Assembly: GCA_913778505.1 (NCBI GenBank)
Contig: CAJYWD010000049.1
Location: forward strand, 1-57,063
Length of the DNA: 57,063 bases
Source: an uncultured Chryseobacterium sp.
GTDB lineage: Bacteria > Bacteroidota > Bacteroidia > Flavobacteriales > Weeksellaceae
Direction: 5' to 3'
Part shown: piece by piece, positions 1 to 7,648 of the stretch
Position numbering within the stretch: the stretch's first letter is position 1
Layout of the letters: each line of letters starts with the position of its first letter
Made by a program: the position numbers and the translations under genes
Notes under the pieces: model-generated
What the model saw: only the letters and a program-made list of their open reading frames with translations
What the model was told of the DNA's origin: nothing
The model's database searches: none

Positions 1-239
1 ATATACTCTTCACGAAGTGCGAAAATTCGCGCAGTATTTTGAGAAGGCTCTATCGGTTGCGTCTCAAAAATTTCAGAAAGACCATCCTTGGAGAAAAGGC
101 GTAGAATGACCTCGATGCCCAAATCTGTTTGGTAAGAAGAAATCCGTTTGGTGTTTAGAAATCCTTTGATGTACGCAGTTGCGGGATACGGCGTATTCAG
201 CTGAGTGAAGGGTGGCGTAATAAGCAGAATGTCTTTCAA
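1..239 (-). CDS. B12-binding-type radical SAM protein, N-terminal part (runs off the window)
   Basis: An open minus-strand frame runs from a TTG at 239 to the first base of the window (79 codons, no stop). The translation begins LKDILLITPPFTQLNTPYPA and continues with a Rossmann-like start, which I recognise as the amino end of flavobacterial radical SAM proteins with a cobalamin-binding-like N-terminal domain. No in-frame ATG or GTG lies upstream, and family members start with the equivalent MKDILLI, so TTG is chosen as the start. The radical SAM CxxxCxxC motif would lie outside the window and is not seen. The substrate cannot be predicted. tRNA-Arg lies 44 bases upstream on the same strand. 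Confidence 0.7.
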   Translation of the reverse strand, partial: MKDILLITPPFTQLNTPYPATAYIKGFLNTKRISSYQTDLGIEVILRLFSKDGLSEIFETQPIEPSQNTARIFALREEY

Positions 240-283
240 CGGAATTTTTTGTAAAGATAAGATTAAAACGCCAGTTGAATAAG

Positions 284-355
284 TAGCCTCACCAGGAATC
301 GAACCTGGATCTAAAGTTTAGGAAACTTCTATTCTATCCGTTGAACTATGAGGCC
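284..355 (-). tRNA. tRNA-Arg (anticodon CCT)
   Basis: Read on the minus strand this folds as a cloverleaf. The acceptor is GGCCTCA paired with TGAGGCT, the first pair being G-U. The D stem is GTTC/GAAT, the anticodon loop is TTCCTAA with anticodon CCT, and the T arm contains GGTTCGATTCC. The 3' CCA is not encoded. It should decode AGG arginine codons. Its ends follow the acceptor stem and an A discriminator. Confidence 0.93.
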
Positions 356-377
356 ATACATGGAACATCAAAAATAA

Positions 378-899
378 TTAATTTTCATAAGTCTCAAAAG
401 TACCGTCGTCATAAAAAAATACGATTCTTTTTATTTTTTTGGATTCAGAAACATATTTCTTACTGAAATTTTCTAATGGCTGAGAATCGTTTATTTTATT
501 TTGACTGATAAGTGGCGCAGGAATATCCGATTCTCGCACCATATCTTTTTTAACTTTATCTTCGGATTCTGTGTAACCAAATTGGTCATCATTGATGAGT
601 GAGAAAAGATCGGGTAATGATTTCTTCGCAGGTTTTTCTTCCGTTATTACTGGCTCGGGATCGGGAAGCTTGTCCTGCTGTGACGCAGTGAGCATTTCAC
701 CATTTCCTGTAATCAGCCAATTCCATTCGATATCAGGAAATCTATTTTTGATCTTAGTAATAAAATCGAGTGAAGGCTTGTTCCGTCCAGAAATGATATG
801 AGAAATGCTGGAGCGCTGCACACTGATTTCTTCTGCAAATTCTGCAGGTGTCATTTCTGAATACTCAATTACTTTTGTAATTCTATCATTAAATTCCAT
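378..899 (-). CDS. XRE-family helix-turn-helix transcriptional regulator
   Basis: This 173-residue protein has an N-terminal Cro/C1-type HTH at about residues 4-60: AEFAEEISVQRSSISHIISG is the turn and recognition helix, followed by NKPSLDFITKI. The middle (about 70-150) is polar and looks disordered. The last 15 residues, KRIVFFYDDGTFETYEN, form a short conserved-looking tail. Such proteins bind operators as dimers. The three TTAC-N4-GTAA repeats just upstream are natural autoregulatory sites. A TAnnTTTG box on the minus strand (904-911) ends only four bases before the ATG, so the mRNA may be leaderless. The function of the regulon is unknown. Confidence 0.8.
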   Translation of the reverse strand: MEFNDRITKVIEYSEMTPAEFAEEISVQRSSISHIISGRNKPSLDFITKIKNRFPDIEWNWLITGNGEMLTASQQDKLPDPEPVITEEKPAKKSLPDLFSLINDDQFGYTESEDKVKKDMVRESDIPAPLISQNKINDSQPLENFSKKYVSESKKIKRIVFFYDDGTFETYEN

Positions 900-900
900 A

Positions 901-968
901 TTACAAATGTAAAGATTTTAAGTTTATTTCAAATTACATTTGTAACAACATGTGATTTACTTTTGTAA
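901..968. promoter_or_regulatory. Three TTAC-N4-GTAA inverted repeats upstream of the XRE gene
   Basis: TTACAAATGTAA (901-912), TTACATTTGTAA (934-945) and TTACTTTTGTAA (957-968) share perfect TTAC/GTAA arms. The same motif recurs before the M14 gene at 2526-2537. It fits an operator for a dimeric HTH repressor such as the adjacent XRE protein. Each copy also contains a TAnnTTTG -7-like core, so promoter and operator roles cannot be separated by eye. Confidence 0.5.
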
Positions 969-1137
969 CGATACCAATAAATCACTCTTGTAAATTTATA
1001 ACAAAATAAATTTCAGCTAGTTATGGAAGTTTATGGATAAGTCACTATAGTTAATGTGTATTATTGTGCTAATTGACTGAATTGTGGAAAAATCTCAAAA
1101 AAAATTATTCTTCATATGGATAAACTATATCAGGCAT

Positions 1138-1165
1138 AAAAAAGCCGCTTAGATAGCGGCCATTT
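1138..1165 (-). terminator. Rho-independent terminator of the TerC gene
   Basis: A GCCGCT (1144-1149) / AGCGGC (1155-1160) stem with a five-base loop is followed on the minus strand by six T residues. It lies about 35 bases past the stop codon of the TerC-family gene. Confidence 0.75.
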
Positions 1166-1199
1166 TTATTGTTTTAATCTTCTGAATGCTATGCTCGAA

Positions 1200-2270
1200 T
1201 CAGGCATTAGAAGCCTTTTTCTCCGGAAAGAGTAGGGAAGTTCCGATGCTGATGAGAAGGATTGACATAATTACGATCAACGATTCCGAAGTGCCGAAAC
1301 CAATATCATCCAGATAATGGTGGAAAACCATCTTCAGTCCGATAAATGCCAGCAGCGCTGCCAGTCCGATCTTTAAAAATCTGAATTTATCCACAATACC
1401 TGCGAGAAGGAAGAACATGGAACGCAGACCTATGATTGCAAAAATATTGGAGAAAAACACAATGTACGGATCTTTGGTAATAGAAAATATCGCCGGAATA
1501 CTATCCACAGCGAAGATCAGATCCGTGGCTTCTACAATGATCAATACCAGGAAAAGTGGCGTCATTTTTTTGATACCATCGATGATAACAAAGAATTTAT
1601 TGCCCACAAACTGATTGTGCACCTTAAAATGCTTCTGTGCAAACTTGACAATAGGATGGTGCTGCGGATCCATTTCATCATCCTTATTACGATCCAGAAA
1701 CATCTTAATACCAGTATAGATCAGGAACGCCCCGAAGAGATACATGATCCATTCAAATTTCTGAATCAGCGCAGCCCCGATGAATATAAACAGAAAACGC
1801 ATGACAATAGCTCCGAAAATTCCCCAGAACAGTACGCGGTGATAATTCCTGGGTGCTACGCCAAATCCGCTGAACACAAGAAGTATGACAAAGATGTTAT
1901 CAATAGACAAGGCATATTCTACAAGATAGCCCGTAAGAAACTCCAAGCCGAGATTCTTATCATACAAAGCGAGTGAATGTTCGAAATTGGCAGGGTTGAC
2001 CTTTATAGGATGCTTATGCTTGATCACAATTTCCTGCAGGCGCTCAACACTGTCAATGTTATGGATCAGATGGCCATAGTAAGTGAGCAGGATGTAGAAG
2101 CCCATCGAAAGAAGAACGATGAAAAAGCTCATAAGTCCGGCCTGTTTCAGAGATACTGCCGCATCTTTTTTATTAAATAAACCTAAATCTAATAGAAGGA
2201 TGGTAACAATAAATATCAAAAATCCTGAAAGGAATAAAACCTCGTTGCTCATTGTGGAAAATAATAGCAA
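1200..2270 (-). CDS. TerC/Alx-family integral membrane protein
   Basis: This is a 356-residue polytopic inner-membrane protein with about nine hydrophobic segments. The two family signatures with conserved aspartates are present: ALSIDNIFVILLVFSGFGV near the first third and TDLIFAVDSIPAIFSIT in the second half. TerC/Alx proteins are linked to metal (notably manganese) homeostasis and tellurite resistance, and the length matches the Alx branch. No other ter genes are nearby, so a tellurite operon is not supported. The first ATG gives MLLFSTMSNEVLF. The second ATG at 2252 (MSNEVLFLSGF) is an equally good start because the first transmembrane helix begins there. Confidence 0.85.
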   Translation of the reverse strand: MLLFSTMSNEVLFLSGFLIFIVTILLLDLGLFNKKDAAVSLKQAGLMSFFIVLLSMGFYILLTYYGHLIHNIDSVERLQEIVIKHKHPIKVNPANFEHSLALYDKNLGLEFLTGYLVEYALSIDNIFVILLVFSGFGVAPRNYHRVLFWGIFGAIVMRFLFIFIGAALIQKFEWIMYLFGAFLIYTGIKMFLDRNKDDEMDPQHHPIVKFAQKHFKVHNQFVGNKFFVIIDGIKKMTPLFLVLIIVEATDLIFAVDSIPAIFSITKDPYIVFFSNIFAIIGLRSMFFLLAGIVDKFRFLKIGLAALLAFIGLKMVFHHYLDDIGFGTSESLIVIMSILLISIGTSLLFPEKKASNA

Positions 2271-2500
2271 AAATAAGGAATTAATTGTGATTTAACCTGT
2301 TACACATTTGTAAAAACATGGATAAAAGGACTAAATTATTGTTTGATCAATTCACGAACAAATGAGAAGCTACATCCAAATATGTACTTCAAGTAAAATT
2401 CATTCATCACTTTATATAAAATTTAATATATATTGATTTTTAATAACTTATAAACTATTTTTATAAATAATGTATTCCACAAATTATTCAACAGACAAAG

Positions 2501-2569
2501 TGACATTTGTCATTGTTTAAGTATTTTACAAATGTAACAAGAGTCTTTTTAGAAATAATGTTATTTTTG
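2501..2569 (+). promoter_or_regulatory. Candidate promoter/operator of the M14 peptidase gene
   Basis: TGACATTTGTCA (2501-2512) and TTACAAATGTAA (2526-2537) resemble the sites in front of the XRE gene. TATTTTTG at 2562-2569 matches the Bacteroidetes -7 element TAnnTTTG and lies 22 bases before the ATG at 2592. No good -33 TTTG is visible. The 320-base divergent gap with the TerC gene holds no gene. Confidence 0.4.
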
Positions 2570-2591
2570 TCAACAATCAAACTAAGTGATT

Positions 2592-3695
2592 ATGACAGTT
2601 CAGTTCCCGTATTTTAAAAATGTAAACTTCCCAGAACGCTATATTTCACCTGAAAAATTATTTGCTTATCTACATGGCAATTACAGCGATTACATATTTG
2701 AAGTAGGGAAATCCAGTCTGGGTAAACCCATTTATATGATGCGTATCGGGAATGGTCCTACCAAAGTTGCTGCATGGTCTCAGATGCACGGCAATGAGTC
2801 TACGGCTACACTGGCCATGCTGGATTTGCTCGCAATCTTCCAGAAGCATCCTGAACTAAAAGCGCGACTGTCGGAGACCATCAGCCTCGACTTTATTTTT
2901 ATGCTGAATCCTGATGGCTCCGAGCAGTGGACTCGACGAAACGCTTATGATATCGACATCAACCGGGATTTTCTGCGTAATTCCAGCGCGGAGATGCAGG
3001 TTCTTAAGTCGATTGTTGAAAAAGTTGATTATGATTATCTCCTCAATCTTCATGACCAGCGGACAATTTTTACCACAGATGGCGTTCATCCTGCTACATT
3101 GTCTTTCCTCGCACCCTCTGAAAATCCGGAGAGGACTATTACAGAAAACCGTAAAAAAAGTATGGCCGTAATTGCCGGAATATATCTACAACTCAAGCAA
3201 AATTTACCACACAGAATTGCGAGATATTCGGATGAGTTTTATCCCACGTCTACAGGTGACAATTTTATGAAAGCCGGAATTCCCACGATACTTTTTGAAG
3301 GTGGTTTTTTTGAAGATGATCTGAATCGGGAAAAAACCCGTGAATTTTATACTCAGGCTTTGTATTATGCTCTGAAGGCAATGTCGGTTCTAAAAGGCGA
3401 TACGTACAGTTTCGAAACCTATTTTGATATTCCTGTAAATGTAGAATCCCATTTCGACTTGATTTACAGAAATGTAAAACTCAACACCGATTTCGAATGT
3501 ATTCTGGATATTGCCGTCCAGTACCGGGAAGTCCTGGACGAGAATCTAGAACTTACTTATCAGCCATACGTGGTGGAAGTTGGTGATCTCAATCATAAAA
3601 AAGGCTGGACAGAAATTGACTGTACAGATAGAAAATTTATTTCTGTGAAAAAATTCCCCAAGCTGGAAGCTTTAGCAGATTTTAAGATCGAGTAA
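2592..3695 (+). CDS. M14-family zinc carboxypeptidase
   Basis: This 367-residue protein belongs to the zinc carboxypeptidase fold. QMHGNESTATLAMLD carries the HxxE zinc ligands (about His66, Glu69). NPDGSEQWTRRNAYDIDINRDF is the typical substrate-binding Asn-Arg region. LLNLHDQR around residue 155 supplies the third zinc ligand, and TILFEGGFFEDD near 237 holds the likely catalytic glutamate. No signal peptide is evident, so it is probably cytoplasmic. ATG 2592 (MTVQFPYF) is preferred over the in-frame GTG at 2586 because it follows the -7 box at a normal distance. The substrate is unknown. A hairpin terminator follows, so the gene is probably monocistronic. Confidence 0.85.
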   Translation: MTVQFPYFKNVNFPERYISPEKLFAYLHGNYSDYIFEVGKSSLGKPIYMMRIGNGPTKVAAWSQMHGNESTATLAMLDLLAIFQKHPELKARLSETISLDFIFMLNPDGSEQWTRRNAYDIDINRDFLRNSSAEMQVLKSIVEKVDYDYLLNLHDQRTIFTTDGVHPATLSFLAPSENPERTITENRKKSMAVIAGIYLQLKQNLPHRIARYSDEFYPTSTGDNFMKAGIPTILFEGGFFEDDLNREKTREFYTQALYYALKAMSVLKGDTYSFETYFDIPVNVESHFDLIYRNVKLNTDFECILDIAVQYREVLDENLELTYQPYVVEVGDLNHKKGWTEIDCTDRKFISVKKFPKLEALADFKIE

Positions 3696-3758
3696 AATCT
3701 TTTTTGAAATTGCATCTAAGAAATTGATTGTACAGATAAAAAATTTATTCATCTGCAA

Positions 3759-3785
3759 GCCATTACAATTTGTAATGGCCTTTTT
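3759..3785 (+). terminator. Terminator after the M14 gene
   Basis: A nine-base-pair stem GCCATTACA / TGTAATGGC with a three-base loop is followed by CTTTTT, 64 bases past the stop codon. Confidence 0.75.
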
Positions 3786-3978
3786 AGTATTTACAGGATC
3801 TGAACTTAGTATTTTTAATAGCATTTTTGATGTACCATCTAAATTCATAACGTTTTAAAAAGATATCCAATTTAACATAATATAAATTATAGGAAATTTT
3901 ATGAAATATGGTTTGAAGTCTATTTACAATTGTTTTGGTATGAAATTTTCTGATTCTGAACCTATTAAAAGTAATGTT

Positions 3979-4485
3979 ATGAAAAAATTATTTCTGGCTG
4001 CATCTGCTGCTTTGATGCTTGGGTCTTGTGAAAAGAATGATGGCAAGCAAACCAATGTTGAAAACAGAAAGCCGGACACACTAGCCATTCCGAATCAGGA
4101 AAAAAATGTTATCGAAAGCAGGGAAAATCAGGATTATTGTTATCTCAACGTTTTGGGAAAAGATTCAGTATTGCTTCAATATAGAATTTCCAATGGCAAT
4201 GTTTCCGGTAAGCTGATGTATAAAAATTTTGAAAAAGATTCTTCATCCGGCGATGTTACGGGAAAAGCCACCGGAGATACACTGAAACTCAACTATAGAT
4301 TTCAGTCTGAAGGAATGGCCAGCGAGCGTGAAGTTTATTTCCTTCAGGACAGCGGCGTTCTTTTGGAAGGTATTGGCGCATACGCCAACGATAACAGTTC
4401 CAAGCAACAGTATGCCTCACCAAAGTCTGTCAACTATTCCAAAGGCCGACGTCTGACACCAGCCGACTGTCAATTAATTAAATAA
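3979..4485 (+). CDS. Small lipoprotein of unknown function
   Basis: The protein is 168 residues if started at ATG 3979, which gives MKKLFLAASAALMLGSCEK: a type II signal peptide with lipobox LGSC (Cys17). The in-frame ATG at 3901 would put 26 polar residues before the signal peptide and is rejected. The mature part is polar and predicted beta-rich, with Gly-Lys-Leu strands (NVSGKLMYKNFEKD, GKATGDTLKLNYRF). It resembles generic flavobacterial lipoproteins that end SVNYSKGRRLTPADCQ. No catalytic motif is seen. It stands alone between the M14 gene and a convergent glucanase operon. Confidence 0.7.
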   Translation: MKKLFLAASAALMLGSCEKNDGKQTNVENRKPDTLAIPNQEKNVIESRENQDYCYLNVLGKDSVLLQYRISNGNVSGKLMYKNFEKDSSSGDVTGKATGDTLKLNYRFQSEGMASEREVYFLQDSGVLLEGIGAYANDNSSKQQYASPKSVNYSKGRRLTPADCQLIK

Positions 4486-4515
4486 AAACAGCAGCGTACA
4501 TCACTGCTGTTTTTC
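4484..4515. terminator. Bidirectional terminator between the lipoprotein and GH16 genes
   Basis: AAAAACAGCAG and CTGCTGTTTTT form an eleven-base-pair A/T-flanked stem starting at the lipoprotein stop codon. The symmetrical A and T tracts allow it to serve both convergent transcripts. Confidence 0.75.
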
Positions 4516-4546
4516 CTGTAAATATCAAAGCAATATTTGGTGTAAA

Positions 4547-5344
4547 TTAATTATTGCTGTCCCTGAACTTATAAATTCTGACATAATCTACTTCCATTTT
4601 TTGTGGATAGACTGAACCATCTACTCCATTTTTACCGCCCCAAAGTCCGCCAACGGCCTGATTAAGAATAAGATAAAAAGGTCTGTCGAATGGCCAGGCA
4701 TCATTGGAATCCTCCGATTTATTGTATGTAAAATATTTCTTATTATCGACGTACATTTCGATTTTATGGGGAGTCCAATCGGCTCTGTAAACATGGAATT
4801 TTTCCGTCGCATCTTTTACGAAAATCGTATCCGTTCTTTGCGTATACTGGATGTGATTGTATTTTTTGGTGTGCACCGATGCGTGGATCCATCCTTCATC
4901 GTAGCCTACGTGCTCCATGATATCAATCTCGCCATCGTCCGGCCATTCTTTGATATCAGCGCTCAGCATCCAGATGGCAGGCCATGTGCCCTTCCCTTTT
5001 GGCAACTTGGCTTTCACTTCCACGCTGCCGTATTGGAAAGGAAACGTTTTTTGCGTGATGAGTTTAGCAGATGTATACTCATTATCTTCCCATTTTTCTT
5101 TGCGAGCCTCAATAATTAATTTACCGTCTTCCACCCTTGCATTTTCCGGGCGATTATTGGTATAATATTGCATTTCTTCATTGCCAAATCCGTGGCCACC
5201 AACATCAAAACCCCATTTGGAAGTGTCAATCTGAGGTTTTTTGAACTCGTCCTGAAAAACCAGGACACGATTATCTTTCGCTACTGAACAAGATATCGAG
5301 AATGCCAATGCAAAAATGCCGGTAATTGGAAGTGGCTTTTTCAT
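4547..5344 (-). CDS. GH16 family endo-beta-1,3-glucanase (laminarinase-like), lipoprotein
   Basis: The protein is 265 residues from ATG 5344 (MKKPLPITGIFALAFSISC, lipobox Cys19). The longer frame upstream overlaps the GH30 stop region and has no signal peptide. The GH16 active site DGEIDIMEHVG is intact, with Glu139 as likely nucleophile and Glu144 as acid/base. TWPAIWML before it and PFYLILNQAVGG after it are typical of bacterial laminarinases and licheninases. It should cut internal beta-1,3 or mixed beta-1,3/1,4 bonds at the cell surface or in the periplasm. It starts 10 bases after the GH30 stop, so the two enzymes are co-transcribed. Exact linkage preference cannot be read from sequence. 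Confidence 0.87.
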   Translation of the reverse strand: MKKPLPITGIFALAFSISCSVAKDNRVLVFQDEFKKPQIDTSKWGFDVGGHGFGNEEMQYYTNNRPENARVEDGKLIIEARKEKWEDNEYTSAKLITQKTFPFQYGSVEVKAKLPKGKGTWPAIWMLSADIKEWPDDGEIDIMEHVGYDEGWIHASVHTKKYNHIQYTQRTDTIFVKDATEKFHVYRADWTPHKIEMYVDNKKYFTYNKSEDSNDAWPFDRPFYLILNQAVGGLWGGKNGVDGSVYPQKMEVDYVRIYKFRDSNN

Positions 5345-5354
5345 TACTATTGAT

Positions 5355-6815
5355 TTAGAATACAAATGTAGCAACAGTTTTAGGACTGATAGCCGTAGCC
5401 GCAGTTTTGTTATTAAATTTAATGTTAAAGTTTTCTGTATTATCACCTTCATTCAAAACGATTAATGCAACTTTCCCATCTGGTCTCAGGAATGCTACAG
5501 TGCTAAGATTTCCTGGCTGGGTTGATGCAATACGCTGAGAATTTTGCGGAACAAATTTAGATGCCTGAGCGATAATATAATACGCTACATTTTTAGTGAA
5601 TGTTTCGCTTGAATTAATGGTTATCGCACCTTTACATTCTGTACAGCCGCCTTGCGTATGCGGATTGAAGGAAGCATCATTGGCAACATTCCATTCTAAA
5701 GCAATTTTACTCCAGTTTCTCATCGAGCCAATAACGACGTTTTTCGTATGCCAGATTAAGTCTCCTGAAAATGTAGAATTAGCGCCAGTCCATTGTTCCG
5801 TGAAATAAAGATTTTTGTTAGGATAAGCGATGTGAACATTGTTAAGAACGTTTATATTTCCTGCATACAAGTGGAAAGCCGAACCATCAACATACTGAGC
5901 AGCTTCCGGGTCTTTCAGGATGTCCATCGGGTAATCCGGTCTGTCGCAATTATGGTCATAAAGGACAATCTTTGTACTGATATTTGCCGCTTTGAAAGCT
6001 GGTCCGAGATGATTTTTGATGAATTCACCCTGTTGCGGTGAGGTCATCAGCAGACTCGGATTGTTGCCCGGATGCAGCGGCTCGTTCTGAGGTGTCACGG
6101 CGTCAATGGTAATGCCATTGGCTTTCATCGCCTGAATATATTTGACGAAGTATTGCGCATAAACACTATAATATTCAGGTTTCAGACTTCCGCCGACGCT
6201 GCTTCCGTTATCCTTCATCCAGACTGGTGGTGACCACGGTGCTGCAATGATTTTTATATTTGGATTGATGGTCAGAATCTTTTTCATCATATCAATCAGA
6301 GCTTGGTCTTTTGACAAGGAGAAATTGGACAAAGTAACATCGGTCTGCCCCACCGGCAAATCGTTATAAGAAAATACATCTGCATTAAGGTCAGACGCAC
6401 CAATGCTCAGTCTCAAATAACTTACGGCAATCGCATTATCCTTACTGGAAAATAAGTCCTGCAGCAATTCTTCTTTTTTAGTTGCAGATAGTTGGTTAAT
6501 GACCTGAACACTTCCACCCGTTAAAGTATAGCCGTAACCATCGATGGTCTGGAACTTCTGAGCGGCATCTACGTCAATAGTCTGGTAACTATTGACTGTA
6601 TTCTTGAAAAAAATGTCTGCTTGTTTCTGAAGCTTGGCCGTTTCATCTGCTTTGGTAATCCAAACGCTGGCAGAAGTATAATTGGAATTGTCTTCACCAT
6701 TATTATCGGTATTTCCGGTCTGCTCATCTACGCTGTTACTTTGGCAGAACAACAATGAGAAGAAACTCAGACCAATAAAAAGTGATTTGTTGGGAAATAT
6801 TTTATTACTATACAT
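5355..6815 (-). CDS. GH30 family glucanase (beta-1,6-glucanase-like), lipoprotein
   Basis: ATG 6815 gives MYSNKIFPNK and a lipobox SLLFC (Cys24), for 486 residues. The upstream extension to 6953 lies in a terminator region and is rejected. Hallmarks are FQTIDGYGYTLTGGS, APWSPPVWMKDNGS, the acid/base in TPQNEPLHPGNNPS (Glu245) and the nucleophile in LYFTEQWTG (Glu340). The C-terminal beta-domain ends with NKTAATAISPKTVATFVF. The family includes glucosylceramidases and endo-beta-1,6-glucanases. With GH16 as partner, debranching of beta-1,3/1,6-glucan is the likely job. It lies after a strong terminator that ends the SusCD operon, so it probably has its own promoter between 6816 and 6918. Confidence 0.87.
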   Translation of the reverse strand: MYSNKIFPNKSLFIGLSFFSLLFCQSNSVDEQTGNTDNNGEDNSNYTSASVWITKADETAKLQKQADIFFKNTVNSYQTIDVDAAQKFQTIDGYGYTLTGGSVQVINQLSATKKEELLQDLFSSKDNAIAVSYLRLSIGASDLNADVFSYNDLPVGQTDVTLSNFSLSKDQALIDMMKKILTINPNIKIIAAPWSPPVWMKDNGSSVGGSLKPEYYSVYAQYFVKYIQAMKANGITIDAVTPQNEPLHPGNNPSLLMTSPQQGEFIKNHLGPAFKAANISTKIVLYDHNCDRPDYPMDILKDPEAAQYVDGSAFHLYAGNINVLNNVHIAYPNKNLYFTEQWTGANSTFSGDLIWHTKNVVIGSMRNWSKIALEWNVANDASFNPHTQGGCTECKGAITINSSETFTKNVAYYIIAQASKFVPQNSQRIASTQPGNLSTVAFLRPDGKVALIVLNEGDNTENFNIKFNNKTAATAISPKTVATFVF

Positions 6816-6918
6816 TTTATTAGATTTTAAATAACAATAGCCTGTCACTGTTGAAAATTGTATCAAGTTTTTATTCCTAACACAGCTTTCAAAATTATCA
6901 CTAAAGTTATGATTAAGA

Positions 6919-6952
6919 TAAAAAATGAAAGAGGTTTTTGAGACCTCTTTCA
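6919..6952 (-). terminator. Terminator of the SusC-SusD-lipoprotein operon
   Basis: A perfect ten-base-pair stem TGAAAGAGGT / ACCTCTTTCA (6926-6935 with 6943-6952) is followed by a T run on the minus strand. It separates the SusCD genes from the GH30-GH16 genes. Confidence 0.85.
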
Positions 6953-6976
6953 CCTAAGAATATGATAAGAAAAAAT

Positions 6977-7636
6977 TTAGTTCACACCGCGGAATTCTAC
7001 TTTAGAAATAGAAATACCGTCTTTCATATCATTACCACCAGACCTGATGGCAAAGTATGCTACTCCACTTTTAGTTGCCGTAAAAATTCCATCAGGATTA
7101 TTGGCATTTTTAGAACCAAAATTTGAAATTTTACCTTCGAAAGCACTTGAACCACTACCCGCCCAAGTGTTGATAGCTCTTAGCCACGTTGAATCGTTTC
7201 CATCCCTGTGTAATCATTATTTGCGGTAGGTTTTGTATAACCAACATAGATTTCGAACCACGAGTCTGAAACACCTTTGGAGCTAACTACAGCATCAGCT
7301 TTGTATTTACGGCCTTGTACAACCTGAACTTCCTGATACATCACATTTCTGTCCCAACCTTTAGCTGTGAACGTGGCTTTACTATTTGTAAAATCCCACA
7401 CCCAGAGCGCTGTATTAGATGGATTAGGAAAAGTCAACGACCATTTTGCAACGTCTGCAGCATCTGCAAACTTCCCGCCCTGAATCATATGTTTTTGTCA
7501 CGGTGAATGATGCATCGGAGTTCGTAGGAGTTAGTGCATTTCCGTCACCATCTATGGTATCCGGTACACAAGATGAAACTGCAATTGCAAGCGAAAGGAC
7601 GATTAATGACTTATTTTTAAATATTGTTGTTTTCAT
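6977..7636 (-). pseudogene. Frameshifted surface glycan-binding-type lipoprotein (third gene of the Sus operon)
   Basis: The reading frame opens with a lipoprotein signal (MKTTIFKNKSLIVLSLAIAV then SSC, Cys23) 12 bases after the SusD stop. It reads FTVTKTYDSG, then shifts frame near 7475-7483 into GGKFADAADVAKWSLTF and on through WFEIYVGYTKPTANNDYTG. It shifts again near 7195-7206 into NDSTWLRAINTWAGSGS and ends DGISISKVEFRGVN at 6977. The two shifts compensate, and the three pieces join into about 219 residues resembling a CBM4-like beta-sandwich. Position suggests a SusE/SusF-type surface glycan-binding protein. Both shifts fall in G-rich runs, so sequencing error is as likely as true inactivation. 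Confidence 0.7.
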
Positions 7637-7648
7637 AAATCTATACTA

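Noticed and set aside
1200-2270. Tellurite resistance operon
   Set aside because: Only a TerC/Alx homologue is present, without other ter genes. A metal-homeostasis protein is the simpler reading.
3901-3978. Earlier start for the small lipoprotein
   Set aside because: It would place 26 mostly polar residues before a clear type II signal peptide that begins at ATG 3979.
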